Shown here in pieces: positions 15,938 through 22,745 of a DNA stretch of 64,000 bases. Within the stretch, counting starts at the first letter, position 1; each line of letters opens with the position of its first letter. Position numbers and translations under genes: made by a program. The DNA comes from JALZKA01 sp963754045 (GTDB taxonomy: Bacteria; Actinomycetota; Thermoleophilia; Solirubrobacterales; 70-9): NCBI GenBank assembly GCA_963754045.1, contig CAVWEN010000002.1, forward strand, positions 1,240,001 through 1,304,000, in the 5' to 3' direction. The notes below the pieces were generated by a model that was given only the letters and a program-made list of their open reading frames with translations, did not search any database and was not told where the DNA came from.

Positions 15938-16497
15938 CAGCCCCGGCCTTCGAAGAGCTCGGGGTCGTCCACATCGGCGAAGCGCGCCATCGCGAAGACG
16001 AGGTCGGACAGGCGGTTCAGGAAGCGCAGGATCTCGCCGGATGCGAGTTCGCCGGCCCGAGCGATCGCGACCACCCGGCGCTCCGCCCTGCGGATCGCCG
16101 TCCGGGCGAGGTCGAGCTGAGCCGAGAGCTGGTTTCCGCCGGGCAGTACGAATTTGGGCGGCAGATCCACCCGGTCCATGTAGCCGTCGATCAGCGGCTC
16201 GAGCTCCTCGGTCATCGCTGCCGTGATGCGGCTGACACCGTCCTCCAGGCGCTCAGCGGCTTCGGGCGCGGTGGCCAGTTCGGCGCCGGCAACGAACAGC
16301 TCGTTCTGCAGGCGCAGGATGTCGCGGCGTAGCTCGGCGTCACCGGATTCGCACAGGGCCCGCGCGGCTCCCAGCGCGGAGTTGGCCTCGTCGAGCGATC
16401 CATAGGCCTCGGTTCGCGAGTCGTTCTTTGCGACCCTGCCGCCGTACCAGAGCGAGGTGCTGCCGTCGTCGCCTTTGCGTGTGTAGATCCGGGTCAC
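15937..16497 (-). CDS. Cob(I)alamin adenosyltransferase, PduO type
   Basis: 186 residues. Transfers the adenosyl group of ATP to cob(I)alamin to make the B12 coenzyme. Seen: the N-terminal ATP-binding signature MTRIYTRKGDDGSTSLWYGGRV with K-x-D/G and the Asn/Asp residues that follow, YGSLDEANSALG, and the C-terminal RRAERRVVAIARAGELASGEILRFLNRLSDLVFAMAR, all diagnostic of PduO/MMAB. First gene of the adenosyltransferase-OsmC-SDR operon. TACGAT eight bases before the GTG suggests a leaderless transcript. No B12 riboswitch is visible upstream. Confidence 0.93.
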   Translation of the reverse strand: MTRIYTRKGDDGSTSLWYGGRVAKNDSRTEAYGSLDEANSALGAARALCESGDAELRRDILRLQNELFVAGAELATAPEAAERLEDGVSRITAAMTEELEPLIDGYMDRVDLPPKFVLPGGNQLSAQLDLARTAIRRAERRVVAIARAGELASGEILRFLNRLSDLVFAMARFADVDDPELFEGRG

Positions 16498-16505
16498 TCG
16501 AGCGG

Positions 16506-16511
16506 ATCGTA
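16506..16511 (-). promoter_or_regulatory. -10-like TACGAT before adenosyltransferase operon
   Basis: TACGAT on the minus strand ends eight bases before the GTG at 16497. Confidence 0.4.
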
Positions 16512-16531
16512 TTCCGGTGAGGCGGCTGCGG

Positions 16532-17782
16532 TCAGCTCAGCGGGCTAAAGACGAAGCCGGTCAGGAGCTTCGGGAAGAAGTAGGTGGACTTCGGCGGCAT
16601 CGTCTCGCCCGCCTCCGCGACCGTGCGCACCTGCTCGACCGGAGTGGGGCGCATGAGGAACGCTGCGTCGGCCTTGCCGCCGAGAGCATCGATCGCCTCG
16701 CCGGCCGACGCCGTGTAGGCAAGCCCCTTCTTTGCGGCCACGTCGTCCTCGCTCAGGCCGAGCGCTCCGCGCAGTACGACGACCTCGAGAATCGCGGCGT
16801 CGAGGCTGCGGTAGGCGTCTGAGAATCCCGCCAGCGCTTCGTCCACCACGCGGGGATCCTTCAGCCGAAGCCGACAGCCCTGCCTGTGGTGGGCGTCGAC
16901 GTAGCCGAACACGCCGATGCCCTCGTCGCCGGCGGGGTCGAGTTGATCGAGCGGGACCTCGGTGATCTCGAAGTGCTCGCGCAGGGCGGCACCGAGCGCC
17001 TCCTGGATAGACGCGTCTTTGAGGTCGGTCAGCAGGCGGTGGTAGCCGAACACCGTCAGGCCCGGATCCTCGAGCGAAACCAGCGCCATCAGGGTGTATC
17101 GATGGTCGCCGTCGCCGCCGATCTCCTCGGCGTACGTACGGGCCGTTTCGTAGCGATGGTGTCCGTCGGCGATCAACAGCTCTGAGTTGACCAGCTCGGC
17201 CGCGATCGAGCGGTGCGCCTCCGGGTCGGCGATCTGCCAGACGCGATGAGTCGTGCCGTCCTCATCTGTTACCTCGGCCCATGGTTCTCCTCTCGTGGAG
17301 GGTGCGATCAGCCGCCAGGCGTCGCCCTGGTGCAGGGAGAAGATCGGGGAGAGGTTGTGGCGGGTCGCTCGCGTGAGCCGAAGGCGATCCTCCTTCGGTC
17401 CAGGCTGGGTGCGCTCGTGGGGGCGCACCAGGCCGGCCCCGTACTCGGTGATCCGCACCCGGCACAAAAAGCCGCGGCGGGTTCGCCGGATGCCGTCGGG
17501 CCCGTCGTAATCCTGCTCGAGCGCCCAGATCGTCGCGTCTCGGTCGGCGTTCAGGATCCCCTGTGTGCGCCACGCCTCGAGAGTCTCTGCGGCGTGCACG
17601 TAAGGATCGTCGCCGGTGGGCGAGCGCGGCAGGTCGAGATCGACGACGTTGAACGGGGAGCGTTCGAGCAGTGCGGCGCGCCTCGCATCGTCGATCACGT
17701 CGTAGGGCGGGGCGACGACATCGGCAATGGCGACGGTCGCCGGGTCGTAGTGGAGCGCTCGCAGCGGCTTGATCTCAGCCAT
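16532..17782 (-). CDS. DUF1015-family protein
   Basis: 416 residues, the usual DUF1015 length. Seen: the conserved opening MAEIKPLRALHYDP with VVAPPYDVIDD about 24 residues in, and ADGHHRYETARTYAEE in the middle with its Asp-Gly-His-His core, both diagnostic of this family. The biochemical role is not established; a ParB/SerK-like nucleotide-binding relation has been proposed for the wider group. TAGGCT ten bases before the ATG is a likely -10. It stands alone on the minus strand, 34 bases from the adenosyltransferase gene downstream. Confidence 0.85.
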   Translation of the reverse strand: MAEIKPLRALHYDPATVAIADVVAPPYDVIDDARRAALLERSPFNVVDLDLPRSPTGDDPYVHAAETLEAWRTQGILNADRDATIWALEQDYDGPDGIRRTRRGFLCRVRITEYGAGLVRPHERTQPGPKEDRLRLTRATRHNLSPIFSLHQGDAWRLIAPSTRGEPWAEVTDEDGTTHRVWQIADPEAHRSIAAELVNSELLIADGHHRYETARTYAEEIGGDGDHRYTLMALVSLEDPGLTVFGYHRLLTDLKDASIQEALGAALREHFEITEVPLDQLDPAGDEGIGVFGYVDAHHRQGCRLRLKDPRVVDEALAGFSDAYRSLDAAILEVVVLRGALGLSEDDVAAKKGLAYTASAGEAIDALGGKADAAFLMRPTPVEQVRTVAEAGETMPPKSTYFFPKLLTGFVFSPLS

Positions 17783-17792
17783 CGAGCGGCGC

Positions 17793-17798
17793 AGCCTA
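17793..17798 (-). promoter_or_regulatory. -10-like TAGGCT before DUF1015 gene
   Basis: TAGGCT on the minus strand ends ten bases before the ATG at 17782. Confidence 0.4.
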
Positions 17799-17850
17799 CG
17801 ACAAGCGTCGCGCCCCGTTTCGAACCCCGCAGGATGGGAACCCGCCCCGC

Positions 17851-18321
17851 GTGAGCGAGGAGTCCCATTCCGAGCGTGTCAATCGCGAGTTGATCGAGCT
17901 CTTGAACGAGTTGCGCGTCGCACTGCCGGGCGTGCAGGTGCTCTTCGCCTTTTTGCTCGCGATGCCATTCGCGACCGGCTTCAAGGACACGTCCGACTTT
18001 CAGCGCGACCTCTTCTTCGCCACGCTGGTGTCGACCGCGCTGGCCTCGGCGCTGCTGATCGCCCCGACCGCTTACCACCGCATCAACTTCCGCGCGCAGG
18101 ACAAGGAGCGGATGCTGAAGACCTCGAACGCGATGACGCTCGGCGGCCTGTTCCTCCTGGGTGGGGCTATCACGGCCGCCGTGGTGTTGATCGCGGACTT
18201 TGTCTACGGGCCCTTATTGCCGCTGATCTGTGCGATCGTGGGAGCTGTCGTCTTCATCGGGCTCTGGTTCGTGCTGCCCGTGATCCGGCGCAACCCCGCC
18301 GACACGCCCGGCCGCGAGTAG
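17851..18321 (+). CDS. DUF6328-family membrane protein
   Basis: 156 residues from a GTG. Seen: a cytoplasmic N-terminus (SERVNRELIELLNELRVALPGVQVLFAFLLAMPF), four hydrophobic helices, and TAYHRINFRAQDKERMLKTSNAM between helices two and three, which is the conserved core of this actinobacterial family. Function unknown. It ends 12 bases before the convergent tRNA-Pro. Confidence 0.8.
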   Translation: MSEESHSERVNRELIELLNELRVALPGVQVLFAFLLAMPFATGFKDTSDFQRDLFFATLVSTALASALLIAPTAYHRINFRAQDKERMLKTSNAMTLGGLFLLGGAITAAVVLIADFVYGPLLPLICAIVGAVVFIGLWFVLPVIRRNPADTPGRE

Positions 18322-18332
18322 CGAGACTGAAA

Positions 18333-18406
18333 TCGGGGCGCCCGGATTCGAACCGGGGACCTCTGCCACCCAAAGGCAGCGCGCTACCAGGCTGCGCCAC
18401 GCCCCG
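18333..18406 (-). tRNA. tRNA-Pro (TGG)
   Basis: Read on the minus strand, a 74-base cloverleaf: acceptor arms CGGGGCG/CGCCCCG, anticodon stem CTGCC/GGCAG around the loop TTTGGGT (anticodon TGG), and the T-loop GGTTCGAATCC. CCA is not encoded. Confidence 0.95.
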
Positions 18407-18516
18407 AGACGGCGCATTCTAGGGCGCCAAACAGGTAGTCCCAGATCACTCGGTTCAAGTCCGCAGATCGAGGGTACCTGCGAATAGCAGGCACTCGAAC
18501 ATGGAGGAGAGAGCCA

Positions 18517-18804
18517 ATGGTGAACTTCAAGAAATTGAGCGACCAGGCCAAGAACCTGGTCCAGAAGCGCGGCGGCACGGACTCGCTCAAGGAGGATGCG
18601 GACGAACTCAAGAACATTGCCACGGGCACAGGCAGCCTCGCCGACAAGGCGAAGGCCGCAGCGGCAGCGCTGAAGGACCCGGGCGAGAAGGGCGCGGATG
18701 AGGCGCCCCCGGCCCCCGATCCCGGCGGCCAAGCCGATCCGCCACCGCAGGCGCACGAGACCGCGGGCGCCGCACCGGCCGAGGGCAAGGGCGGCGGCGC
18801 CTGA
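18517..18804 (+). CDS. Small antitoxin-like hydrophilic protein
   Basis: 95 residues; GGAGGAGA lies six bases before the ATG. Seen: an N-terminal amphipathic helical segment KKLSDQAKNLVQKRGGTDSLKED and an Ala/Lys-rich helix (ADKAKAAAAALK), then a Pro/Gly/Ala-rich disordered tail. The helical part resembles the Rv0909/MT0933 antitoxin family, but no toxin gene follows; the next feature is tRNA-Arg. It could equally be a small stress protein. It is one of the few genes here with a strong ribosome-binding site. Confidence 0.55.
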   Translation: MVNFKKLSDQAKNLVQKRGGTDSLKEDADELKNIATGTGSLADKAKAAAAALKDPGEKGADEAPPAPDPGGQADPPPQAHETAGAAPAEGKGGGA

Positions 18805-18835
18805 GCCGCTTGGACAAGGGTTACCCTGGCTACGA

Positions 18836-18909
18836 GTCCCCGTAGCTCAGCTGGATAGAGCGGCTGCCTTCTAAGCAGCGGGTCGCAGGTTCGAGTCCTG
18901 CCGGGGGCG
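18836..18909 (+). tRNA. tRNA-Arg (TCT)
   Basis: 74 bases. Acceptor GTCCCCG/CGGGGGC, D-arm GCTC...GAGC, anticodon stem GCTGC/GCAGC with loop CTTCTAA (anticodon TCT), T-arm GCAGG TTCGAGT CCTGC. CCA not encoded. Confidence 0.95.
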
Positions 18910-18949
18910 TCCCGGAGGGACCGCGTGCCGCGCTAGATTGAGACGACCT

Positions 18950-19023
18950 GGTGGGCGTAGCTCAGTTGGTAGAGCTCCTGGTTGTGATCCAGGCGGTCGC
19001 GGGTTCAAGTCCCGTCGCTCACC
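18950..19023 (+). tRNA. tRNA-His (GTG)
   Basis: Acceptor GTGGGCG/CGCTCAC, anticodon stem CCTGG/CCAGG with loop TTGTGAT (anticodon GTG), T-loop GTTCAAGT. An extra G at 18950 pairs with the C at 19023, giving the G-1 expected of tRNA-His. It lies 40 bases after tRNA-Arg, so both may be one transcript. Confidence 0.95.
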
Positions 19024-19061
19024 CTCGGGTCCTGCTTGGGGGCACTGTGTGCCCCGAACGG

Positions 19062-19137
19062 CTACCGCGCCGGGCGGTGGAGTAGCTCCAGCCTGATCCC
19101 GTCCGGGTCGCGGAAGAACACCGAACTTCGTGCCGGG
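19062..19137 (-). pseudogene. Remnant of a glyoxalase/VOC-family gene
   Basis: On the minus strand a 3' fragment reads SVFFRDPDGIRLELLHRPAR then TAG (stop at 19062-19064). The F-F-R-D-P-D-G-x-R-L-E-L string is the C-terminal strand of vicinal-oxygen-chelate proteins, with the metal-binding Glu. Upstream of about 19140 the reading frame loses all similarity and runs into the 3' end of the R2lox-like gene. The rest of the gene is missing, so this is a truncated remnant. Confidence 0.65.
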
Positions 19138-19158
19138 CATAAGCCGAATTCTCCTCGG

Positions 19159-19998
19159 TCAGTCCGGGAGCGGTGCTCCGATGATCTCGAGCCGCCGGGT
19201 CAGGCCTCCGAGTGCGAACTCGCCAATCTCGTCAGCACTCACGCCGAGAACGCCCCAGTCGGCGCCGCCGCCGGCGTCCGGGGGCGAGAGCGCCTCGGCA
19301 ACGTCCGGCAACAGCTCCGCGAGGGTGGCGTGGATGGTTGCCTTGGCCTGGATCGAGTCGCGGACCATCTCCCGCAGAAACCACACGCCGTAGCCGATGT
19401 GGCGGGTCTCGTCGCGGTGGATCTTTGAGTATCCCTCCACGAATCCCGGCAGCAGATCCTCGCGCTGCAGGTACCGAGTGATGAATCGGAACGATGTCAG
19501 CCCGAGCGTGCTCTCCAGGACCAGGTGGTAGATCGTCACGAACCGCACCTTGGCCGCGATATCGCCCGGTGCGCCCACCAGGGTCTCGTGCGCTTCGACC
19601 AGTGTCTCGTCGAAAATCCTCCGGAACGCGGGGGAGACCTGCTCGCGGGCCTTCGCGACGTGGGTTGAGATCACATCGGGCTCGGCGATCACCTCGTCGC
19701 GAAAGCGGGCATAGAACTGCATGTGCCGCGCTTCGTCCACCTGCTGGGTGGACAGGAACGTCGCCTCCTCTTCGGAGCCGTGAGCTCCGACCAGTCCTGA
19801 GAACTTCGTCGTGATCCGCTCCTCGGCCACCATCAGCGACGAGAGCGCCCAGACAACGAGGCTGCGGTCCGCGTCCCGCAACGCGCTCCACTGTGTCCGG
19901 TCGCGCTCGAGGTCGATCTCGAACGGATTCCACTGCGAGTCCTCCCAGCGGCGGTAGAGCGTCTGCGGGTCGTTCAGCTGCAGGTCCGCGTCAACCAT
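19159..19998 (-). CDS. R2-like ligand-binding oxidase (R2lox) / ferritin-like dimetal protein
   Basis: 279 residues. Seen: NPFEIDLERDR near residue 24, then six dimetal ligands in R2 order: Glu59/60 (AEERIT), Glu89 and His92 (DEARH), Glu162 (YHLVLE), Glu197 and His200 (DETRH). Tyr157 lies five residues before Glu162, the place of the cross-linking tyrosine of R2lox; the Val partner is Ile62 here. Known: R2lox proteins carry Mn/Fe and bind a fatty-acid-like ligand; their physiological reaction is unknown. A true ribonucleotide reductase R2 is less likely because no R1 gene is near and the chain is short. It overlaps arsR by eight bases, so the two form one operon. Confidence 0.72.
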   Translation of the reverse strand: MVDADLQLNDPQTLYRRWEDSQWNPFEIDLERDRTQWSALRDADRSLVVWALSSLMVAEERITTKFSGLVGAHGSEEEATFLSTQQVDEARHMQFYARFRDEVIAEPDVISTHVAKAREQVSPAFRRIFDETLVEAHETLVGAPGDIAAKVRFVTIYHLVLESTLGLTSFRFITRYLQREDLLPGFVEGYSKIHRDETRHIGYGVWFLREMVRDSIQAKATIHATLAELLPDVAEALSPPDAGGGADWGVLGVSADEIGEFALGGLTRRLEIIGAPLPD

Positions 19999-20362
19999 CG
20001 CTCAGCCATGCGCTCAGCTCTTCGAGCGCCCCGGGCTTGACGTAGTAGTAGGCCCAAAGCCCCTCGCGCTCCGAGCCGACGATCCCCGCCTCGCGAAGCT
20101 TCTTCAGGTGATGGGAGACCGTCGGCTGGGAGAGGCCAAAAAGCGGCACCAGTTCGCAGACGCAGACCTTCCCGGCGTGCCTTCGAAGGACGTCGACGAG
20201 CTGCATCCGAACCGGGTCGCCCAGCGCTTTCGCAACGCCGGCCATCCGTTCGGCCTGCTCCCGCTCGATGTCGGGGTAGGCGATGGGGTCGCAGCAGACC
20301 TCGCCCTTGGAACGCTTTTGCTTCGGTGCGAGCTGCAGGGCATGCGGATTGATGTCGACCAA
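19991..20362 (-). CDS. arsR: ArsR/SmtB-family metalloregulator
   Basis: 123 residues from the TTG at 20362; no ATG/GTG is available upstream in this frame. Seen: a winged-helix core (about 33-110) with the recognition helix SQPTVSHHLKKLREAGIV and the arsenic-sensor motif Cys67-Val-Cys69 in KVCVCELV; an extra Cys23-Cys24 pair in EVCCDPIAYP. These cysteines likely bind arsenite or another soft metal, releasing DNA. It is divergent from arsC across a 42-base region with a dyad, and overlaps the R2lox-like gene downstream by eight bases. Start codon choice is moderately sure. Confidence 0.85.
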   Translation of the reverse strand: MVDINPHALQLAPKQKRSKGEVCCDPIAYPDIEREQAERMAGVAKALGDPVRMQLVDVLRRHAGKVCVCELVPLFGLSQPTVSHHLKKLREAGIVGSEREGLWAYYYVKPGALEELSAWLSDG

Positions 20363-20387
20363 TATACATCTATCGACATCTATCAAT
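20351..20387. promoter_or_regulatory. ArsR-type operator between arsR and arsC
   Basis: GATGTCGA (20351-20358) and TCGACATC (20373-20380) are an inverted repeat with a 14-base spacer; the overlapping direct repeat ACATCTATC occurs twice. The region is AT-rich and covers both start regions, as expected for an ArsR operator controlling the divergent genes. Confidence 0.6.
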
Positions 20388-20391
20388 GGAG

Positions 20392-20397
20392 TAATCT
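20392..20397 (+). promoter_or_regulatory. -10-like TAATCT before arsC
   Basis: TAATCT ends seven bases before the ATG at 20405, next to the ArsR-type dyad. It is a good -10 for a leaderless, ArsR-repressed transcript. Confidence 0.55.
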
Positions 20398-20404
20398 CGA
20401 GGCG

Positions 20405-20824
20405 ATGGCCGCGAAGGTCCCAGAGGTCCTGTTCGTCTGCGTCCACAACGCCGGTCGCAGTCAGATGGCCGCGGGCCTGCTCAACAGGCTCGCCGCCGGC
20501 CGCGTTCACGTGCGAACCGCTGGCTCGGCTCCGGCCGAGGAGATCAACCCCGCGGCGATCGAGGCGATGGCCGAACTGGGTATCGACCTCTCCCATGAGG
20601 TCCCGAAGCGACTGACGGACGAGTTCGTCCGCGAGGCCGACGTCGTGATCACGATGGGCTGCGGCGACGCCTGCCCGATCTACCCGGGCAAGCGCTACGA
20701 GGACTGGGTGCTCGACGACCCGGCGGGCCAGGACATCGAGACCGTGCGCCGGATCAGGGCCGACATCGAGGTCCGGGTCAAACGGCTTCTCGCCGAGCTG
20801 CCGGCCGTCCCCGACAACGCTTAG
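20405..20824 (+). CDS. arsC: Arsenate reductase / low-molecular-weight phosphatase family
   Basis: 139 residues. Seen: the phosphate-binding loop Cys12-V-H-N-A-G-Arg18-S (C-x5-R), additional cysteines in MGCGDACP that could shuttle a disulfide, and the general-acid Asp region EDWVLDDPAG. Members reduce arsenate to arsenite with thioredoxin or mycothiol. A neighbouring ArsR and shared operator support arsenate detoxification over protein-tyrosine phosphatase activity. No arsenite efflux pump (ArsB/Acr3) is in the window, so export must be encoded elsewhere. Confidence 0.87.
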   Translation: MAAKVPEVLFVCVHNAGRSQMAAGLLNRLAAGRVHVRTAGSAPAEEINPAAIEAMAELGIDLSHEVPKRLTDEFVREADVVITMGCGDACPIYPGKRYEDWVLDDPAGQDIETVRRIRADIEVRVKRLLAELPAVPDNA

Positions 20825-20922
20825 CATCGTCCCGGCGCCGGCATTAGCCTCGCGGCGTACTCGCCGCAGCCGTGCATCGTGTCGGCAGGGCATAGATCCG
20901 GCAATCGAGACCAAGGAGACAA

Positions 20923-21291
20923 ATGGGTAATCCCGTCGTTCACTTCGAGATCATGGGCGGGCCCGACCCGCAGCCGCTTTGGGACTACTACTCGCAGCTC
21001 TTCGGATGGGAGGTCAACGCCGACAACCCGATGAACTACGGCATCGTCGATCGTGAGAACAACCAGGACCCCGACGGCATCGGGGTCGGCGGCGGTATCT
21101 GCGGAGCGCCCGAGGGCGCGACCGCCTACGCCACCTTCTACGTGGGCGTGGACGACGTCGAGGCCGCGCTCGCCAAGGCCGAGAGTCTCGGTGGCACTCG
21201 CGTGGTGGGTCCGATGCAGGTTCCGGACGGGCCCACGATCGGCCAGTTCACCGACCCGGCCGGAAATCTGATCGGGGTCGTCAAGGCGTAG
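20923..21291 (+). CDS. VOC-family (glyoxalase-like) protein
   Basis: 122 residues; AAGGAG lies seven bases before the ATG. Seen: VVHFEIMGGPDPQPLWDYYSQLFGWEV at the N-terminus and FTDPAGNLIGVVKA at the C-terminus, the paired beta-alpha-beta modules of the vicinal-oxygen-chelate fold of the CFP-30B-like group. Reaction unknown. The nearby VOC remnant at 19062 belongs to a different subgroup (DPDGIRLEL ending), so this is not simply its duplicate. Confidence 0.85.
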   Translation: MGNPVVHFEIMGGPDPQPLWDYYSQLFGWEVNADNPMNYGIVDRENNQDPDGIGVGGGICGAPEGATAYATFYVGVDDVEAALAKAESLGGTRVVGPMQVPDGPTIGQFTDPAGNLIGVVKA

Positions 21292-21307
21292 CCGCCACGC
21301 CAAGCGG

Positions 21308-21661
21308 TCAGTCGCGCTTGGCTGCGATCGCGACGATCAGCGCCGCGGCCGCGAGGACGCCGGCGGCGAGCAGGGACGCGCGCTCGTGGTCCTCGCCAAG
21401 GACGGCGCCGGTCGCGCCGTGCGACAGCACCGAACCGCTCGCGGCGGCGCTGAGCGCCGAGCCGAACGAAGCTGCCGAGCCGACCGAGAAGGCCGACGCG
21501 ACGGAGCCAACGCTGCCGATCGAGAGGGCTGAGCCCACCGACCCGATCGAGAGGGCGGAGCCCCTGGACCCGATCGAGAGGACCGAATCCTCGGACCAGA
21601 GCGAGAGGGAGGAGCTGCCGCCGGTATCCATCCGGCGGCAGTCTCCCATCATTTCGCCCAC
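21308..21661 (-). CDS. Ser/Gly-repeat protein with C-terminal membrane helix
   Basis: 117 residues. The GTG start shares its G with the TAG stop of the upstream gene. Seen: a low-complexity region (about 14-75) in which the unit S-I-G-S-x-G-S-A-L recurs at nine-residue spacing and then degenerates, followed by a C-terminal hydrophobic helix (LLAAGVLAAAALIVAIA) and a short AKRD tail. It could be a tail-anchored protein with a Ser-rich glycine-zipper or beta-roll-like head. The opposite strand is also open here, but this strand has the membrane helix, the coupled start and the regular repeat. Confidence 0.6.
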   Translation of the reverse strand: MGEMMGDCRRMDTGGSSSLSLWSEDSVLSIGSRGSALSIGSVGSALSIGSVGSVASAFSVGSAASFGSALSAAASGSVLSHGATGAVLGEDHERASLLAAGVLAAAALIVAIAAKRD

Positions 21662-22155
21662 TAGCGCTTGACCCTGAGGTTCTTCGCGCAGATCACCTCA
21701 ACCACTGCGCCGGAGCCAGGGAGGTTCGAGTCGGTGATGTCGTCCACTCCGATGAAGTACGTGCGATTTGGCCGTCTGCCGTTCACCGGGTTGCGCCTCG
21801 ACAGGTAGCTGAGCACGATGCCTATGGACGTTTGAGCTGCCCCGCCGATCGGCTGGAAGCCGCCCGGGCAGCGCAGGCCCTGTACTCGCCCGGAATCGTC
21901 GGGTGGCACCAGCGGTTGCGGAGCATAGAAGTGCTGGATCAGCGGCGTCTTGGCTCTCCTTCTTGCGCGAGCGGCCGGTCGTGAAGCGCGTACGGACACA
22001 CCGGCTTCGGCCGAACCAACGGCGTCCACGGTGGGCAGAACGGTGCGCTCGGCGCCGGTCTGGTCGCCACCGGCGATCCCGGCGGCGGCGAACCCTCCGG
22101 CCCCTGCGAGTGCGAGCGCGACTACGCTCGCGACGGTCTTCTTCCTCATCGGCAC
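21661..22155 (-). CDS. Secreted hypothetical protein
   Basis: 164 residues; AAGGAG lies six bases before the ATG. Seen: a signal peptide (MPMRKKTVASVVALALAGAGGFAAAG), an Arg-rich stretch (RASRPAARARRRAK), and a globular C-terminal region with two cysteines and the string GLRCPGGFQPIGG. No family recognised. It is translationally coupled to the Ser/Gly-repeat membrane protein, so the two may act together at the cell surface. Confidence 0.6.
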   Translation of the reverse strand: MPMRKKTVASVVALALAGAGGFAAAGIAGGDQTGAERTVLPTVDAVGSAEAGVSVRASRPAARARRRAKTPLIQHFYAPQPLVPPDDSGRVQGLRCPGGFQPIGGAAQTSIGIVLSYLSRRNPVNGRRPNRTYFIGVDDITDSNLPGSGAVVEVICAKNLRVKR

Positions 22156-22256
22156 TCCTTGGGTGGTGTTCCGGCCGCGTCCCCGCCGCGGCCCTGCGCC
22201 ACGATCGTAGGTCAGCCGACCTCACGTTTCGCCGCCCGCCATCGTTGTACTTGCAG

Positions 22257-22745
22257 ATGACAGCCACGACGACCGCCGCGACGGCGCCCTTTCAGCGCTT
22301 TCTCGACGAGCACCGCGGTCCGGTGCTCGCGTTCCTGCGGGCGATGGTGGGACATCACGACGCCGATGACTGCTTCCAGGAGACCTTCATGTCTGCCCTT
22401 CGCAATTACGAGAGCCTCGACGGCCAGAACCCACGGGCGTGGGTCTTGACGATCGCTCGCAACAAGGCGATCGACCACTACCGCGCCCGCGAAAGGCGCG
22501 CCGTCCCCGTCGCGAACGTCCCCGAGCAACCTGCGCCGGAGGAACCCGATCACAACGACGAGTTGTGGCAGGCCGTCGCCGGGTTGCCCGAGCGTCAGCG
22601 CGCCGCGGTGGCGCTGCGCTTCGCCGGCGACCTGCGCTTCCGGGAGGTCGGAGAGGCGATTGATTGCAGCGAGGAGGCGGCGCGGCGCAACGTGCACGAC
22701 GGGTTGAAGAACCTGCGCAAGGCGATCGGGGTGGAGGGCCGATAA
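22257..22745 (+). CDS. ECF-type RNA polymerase sigma factor
   Basis: 162 residues. Seen: region 2 (about 20-90) with DADDCFQETFMSALRNYESLDG and RAWVLTIARNKAIDHYRARERR, and region 4 (about 105-155) with LPERQRAAVALRFAGDLRFREVGEAIDCSEEAARRNVHDGLKNLRK. The region 2 DADD-C-FQETF block is the core polymerase/-10 contact. Its stop overlaps the ATG of the alkyltransferase gene (TAATG), so the two are made together. No classical anti-sigma gene follows. This suggests a sigma factor dedicated to an alkylation response. Confidence 0.88.
   Translation: MTATTTAATAPFQRFLDEHRGPVLAFLRAMVGHHDADDCFQETFMSALRNYESLDGQNPRAWVLTIARNKAIDHYRARERRAVPVANVPEQPAPEEPDHNDELWQAVAGLPERQRAAVALRFAGDLRFREVGEAIDCSEEAARRNVHDGLKNLRKAIGVEGR

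Noticed and set aside
16498..16531. Possible B12 riboswitch before the adenosyltransferase operon
   Set aside because: The upstream gap is 34 bases and shows only a -10-like hexamer; there is no room for a riboswitch.
18333..19023. Possible integrated element bounded by the tRNA-Pro/Arg/His cluster
   Set aside because: No integrase, no duplicated tRNA 3' ends and no phage-like genes were seen; only a small block with a truncated VOC gene suggests past recombination.
21318..21671. Plus-strand 117-codon frame in the Ser/Gly repeat region
   Set aside because: Its product is Glu/Pro/Ser low complexity without signal or membrane segment; the minus strand has a coupled start and a membrane helix. 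Not fully excluded.
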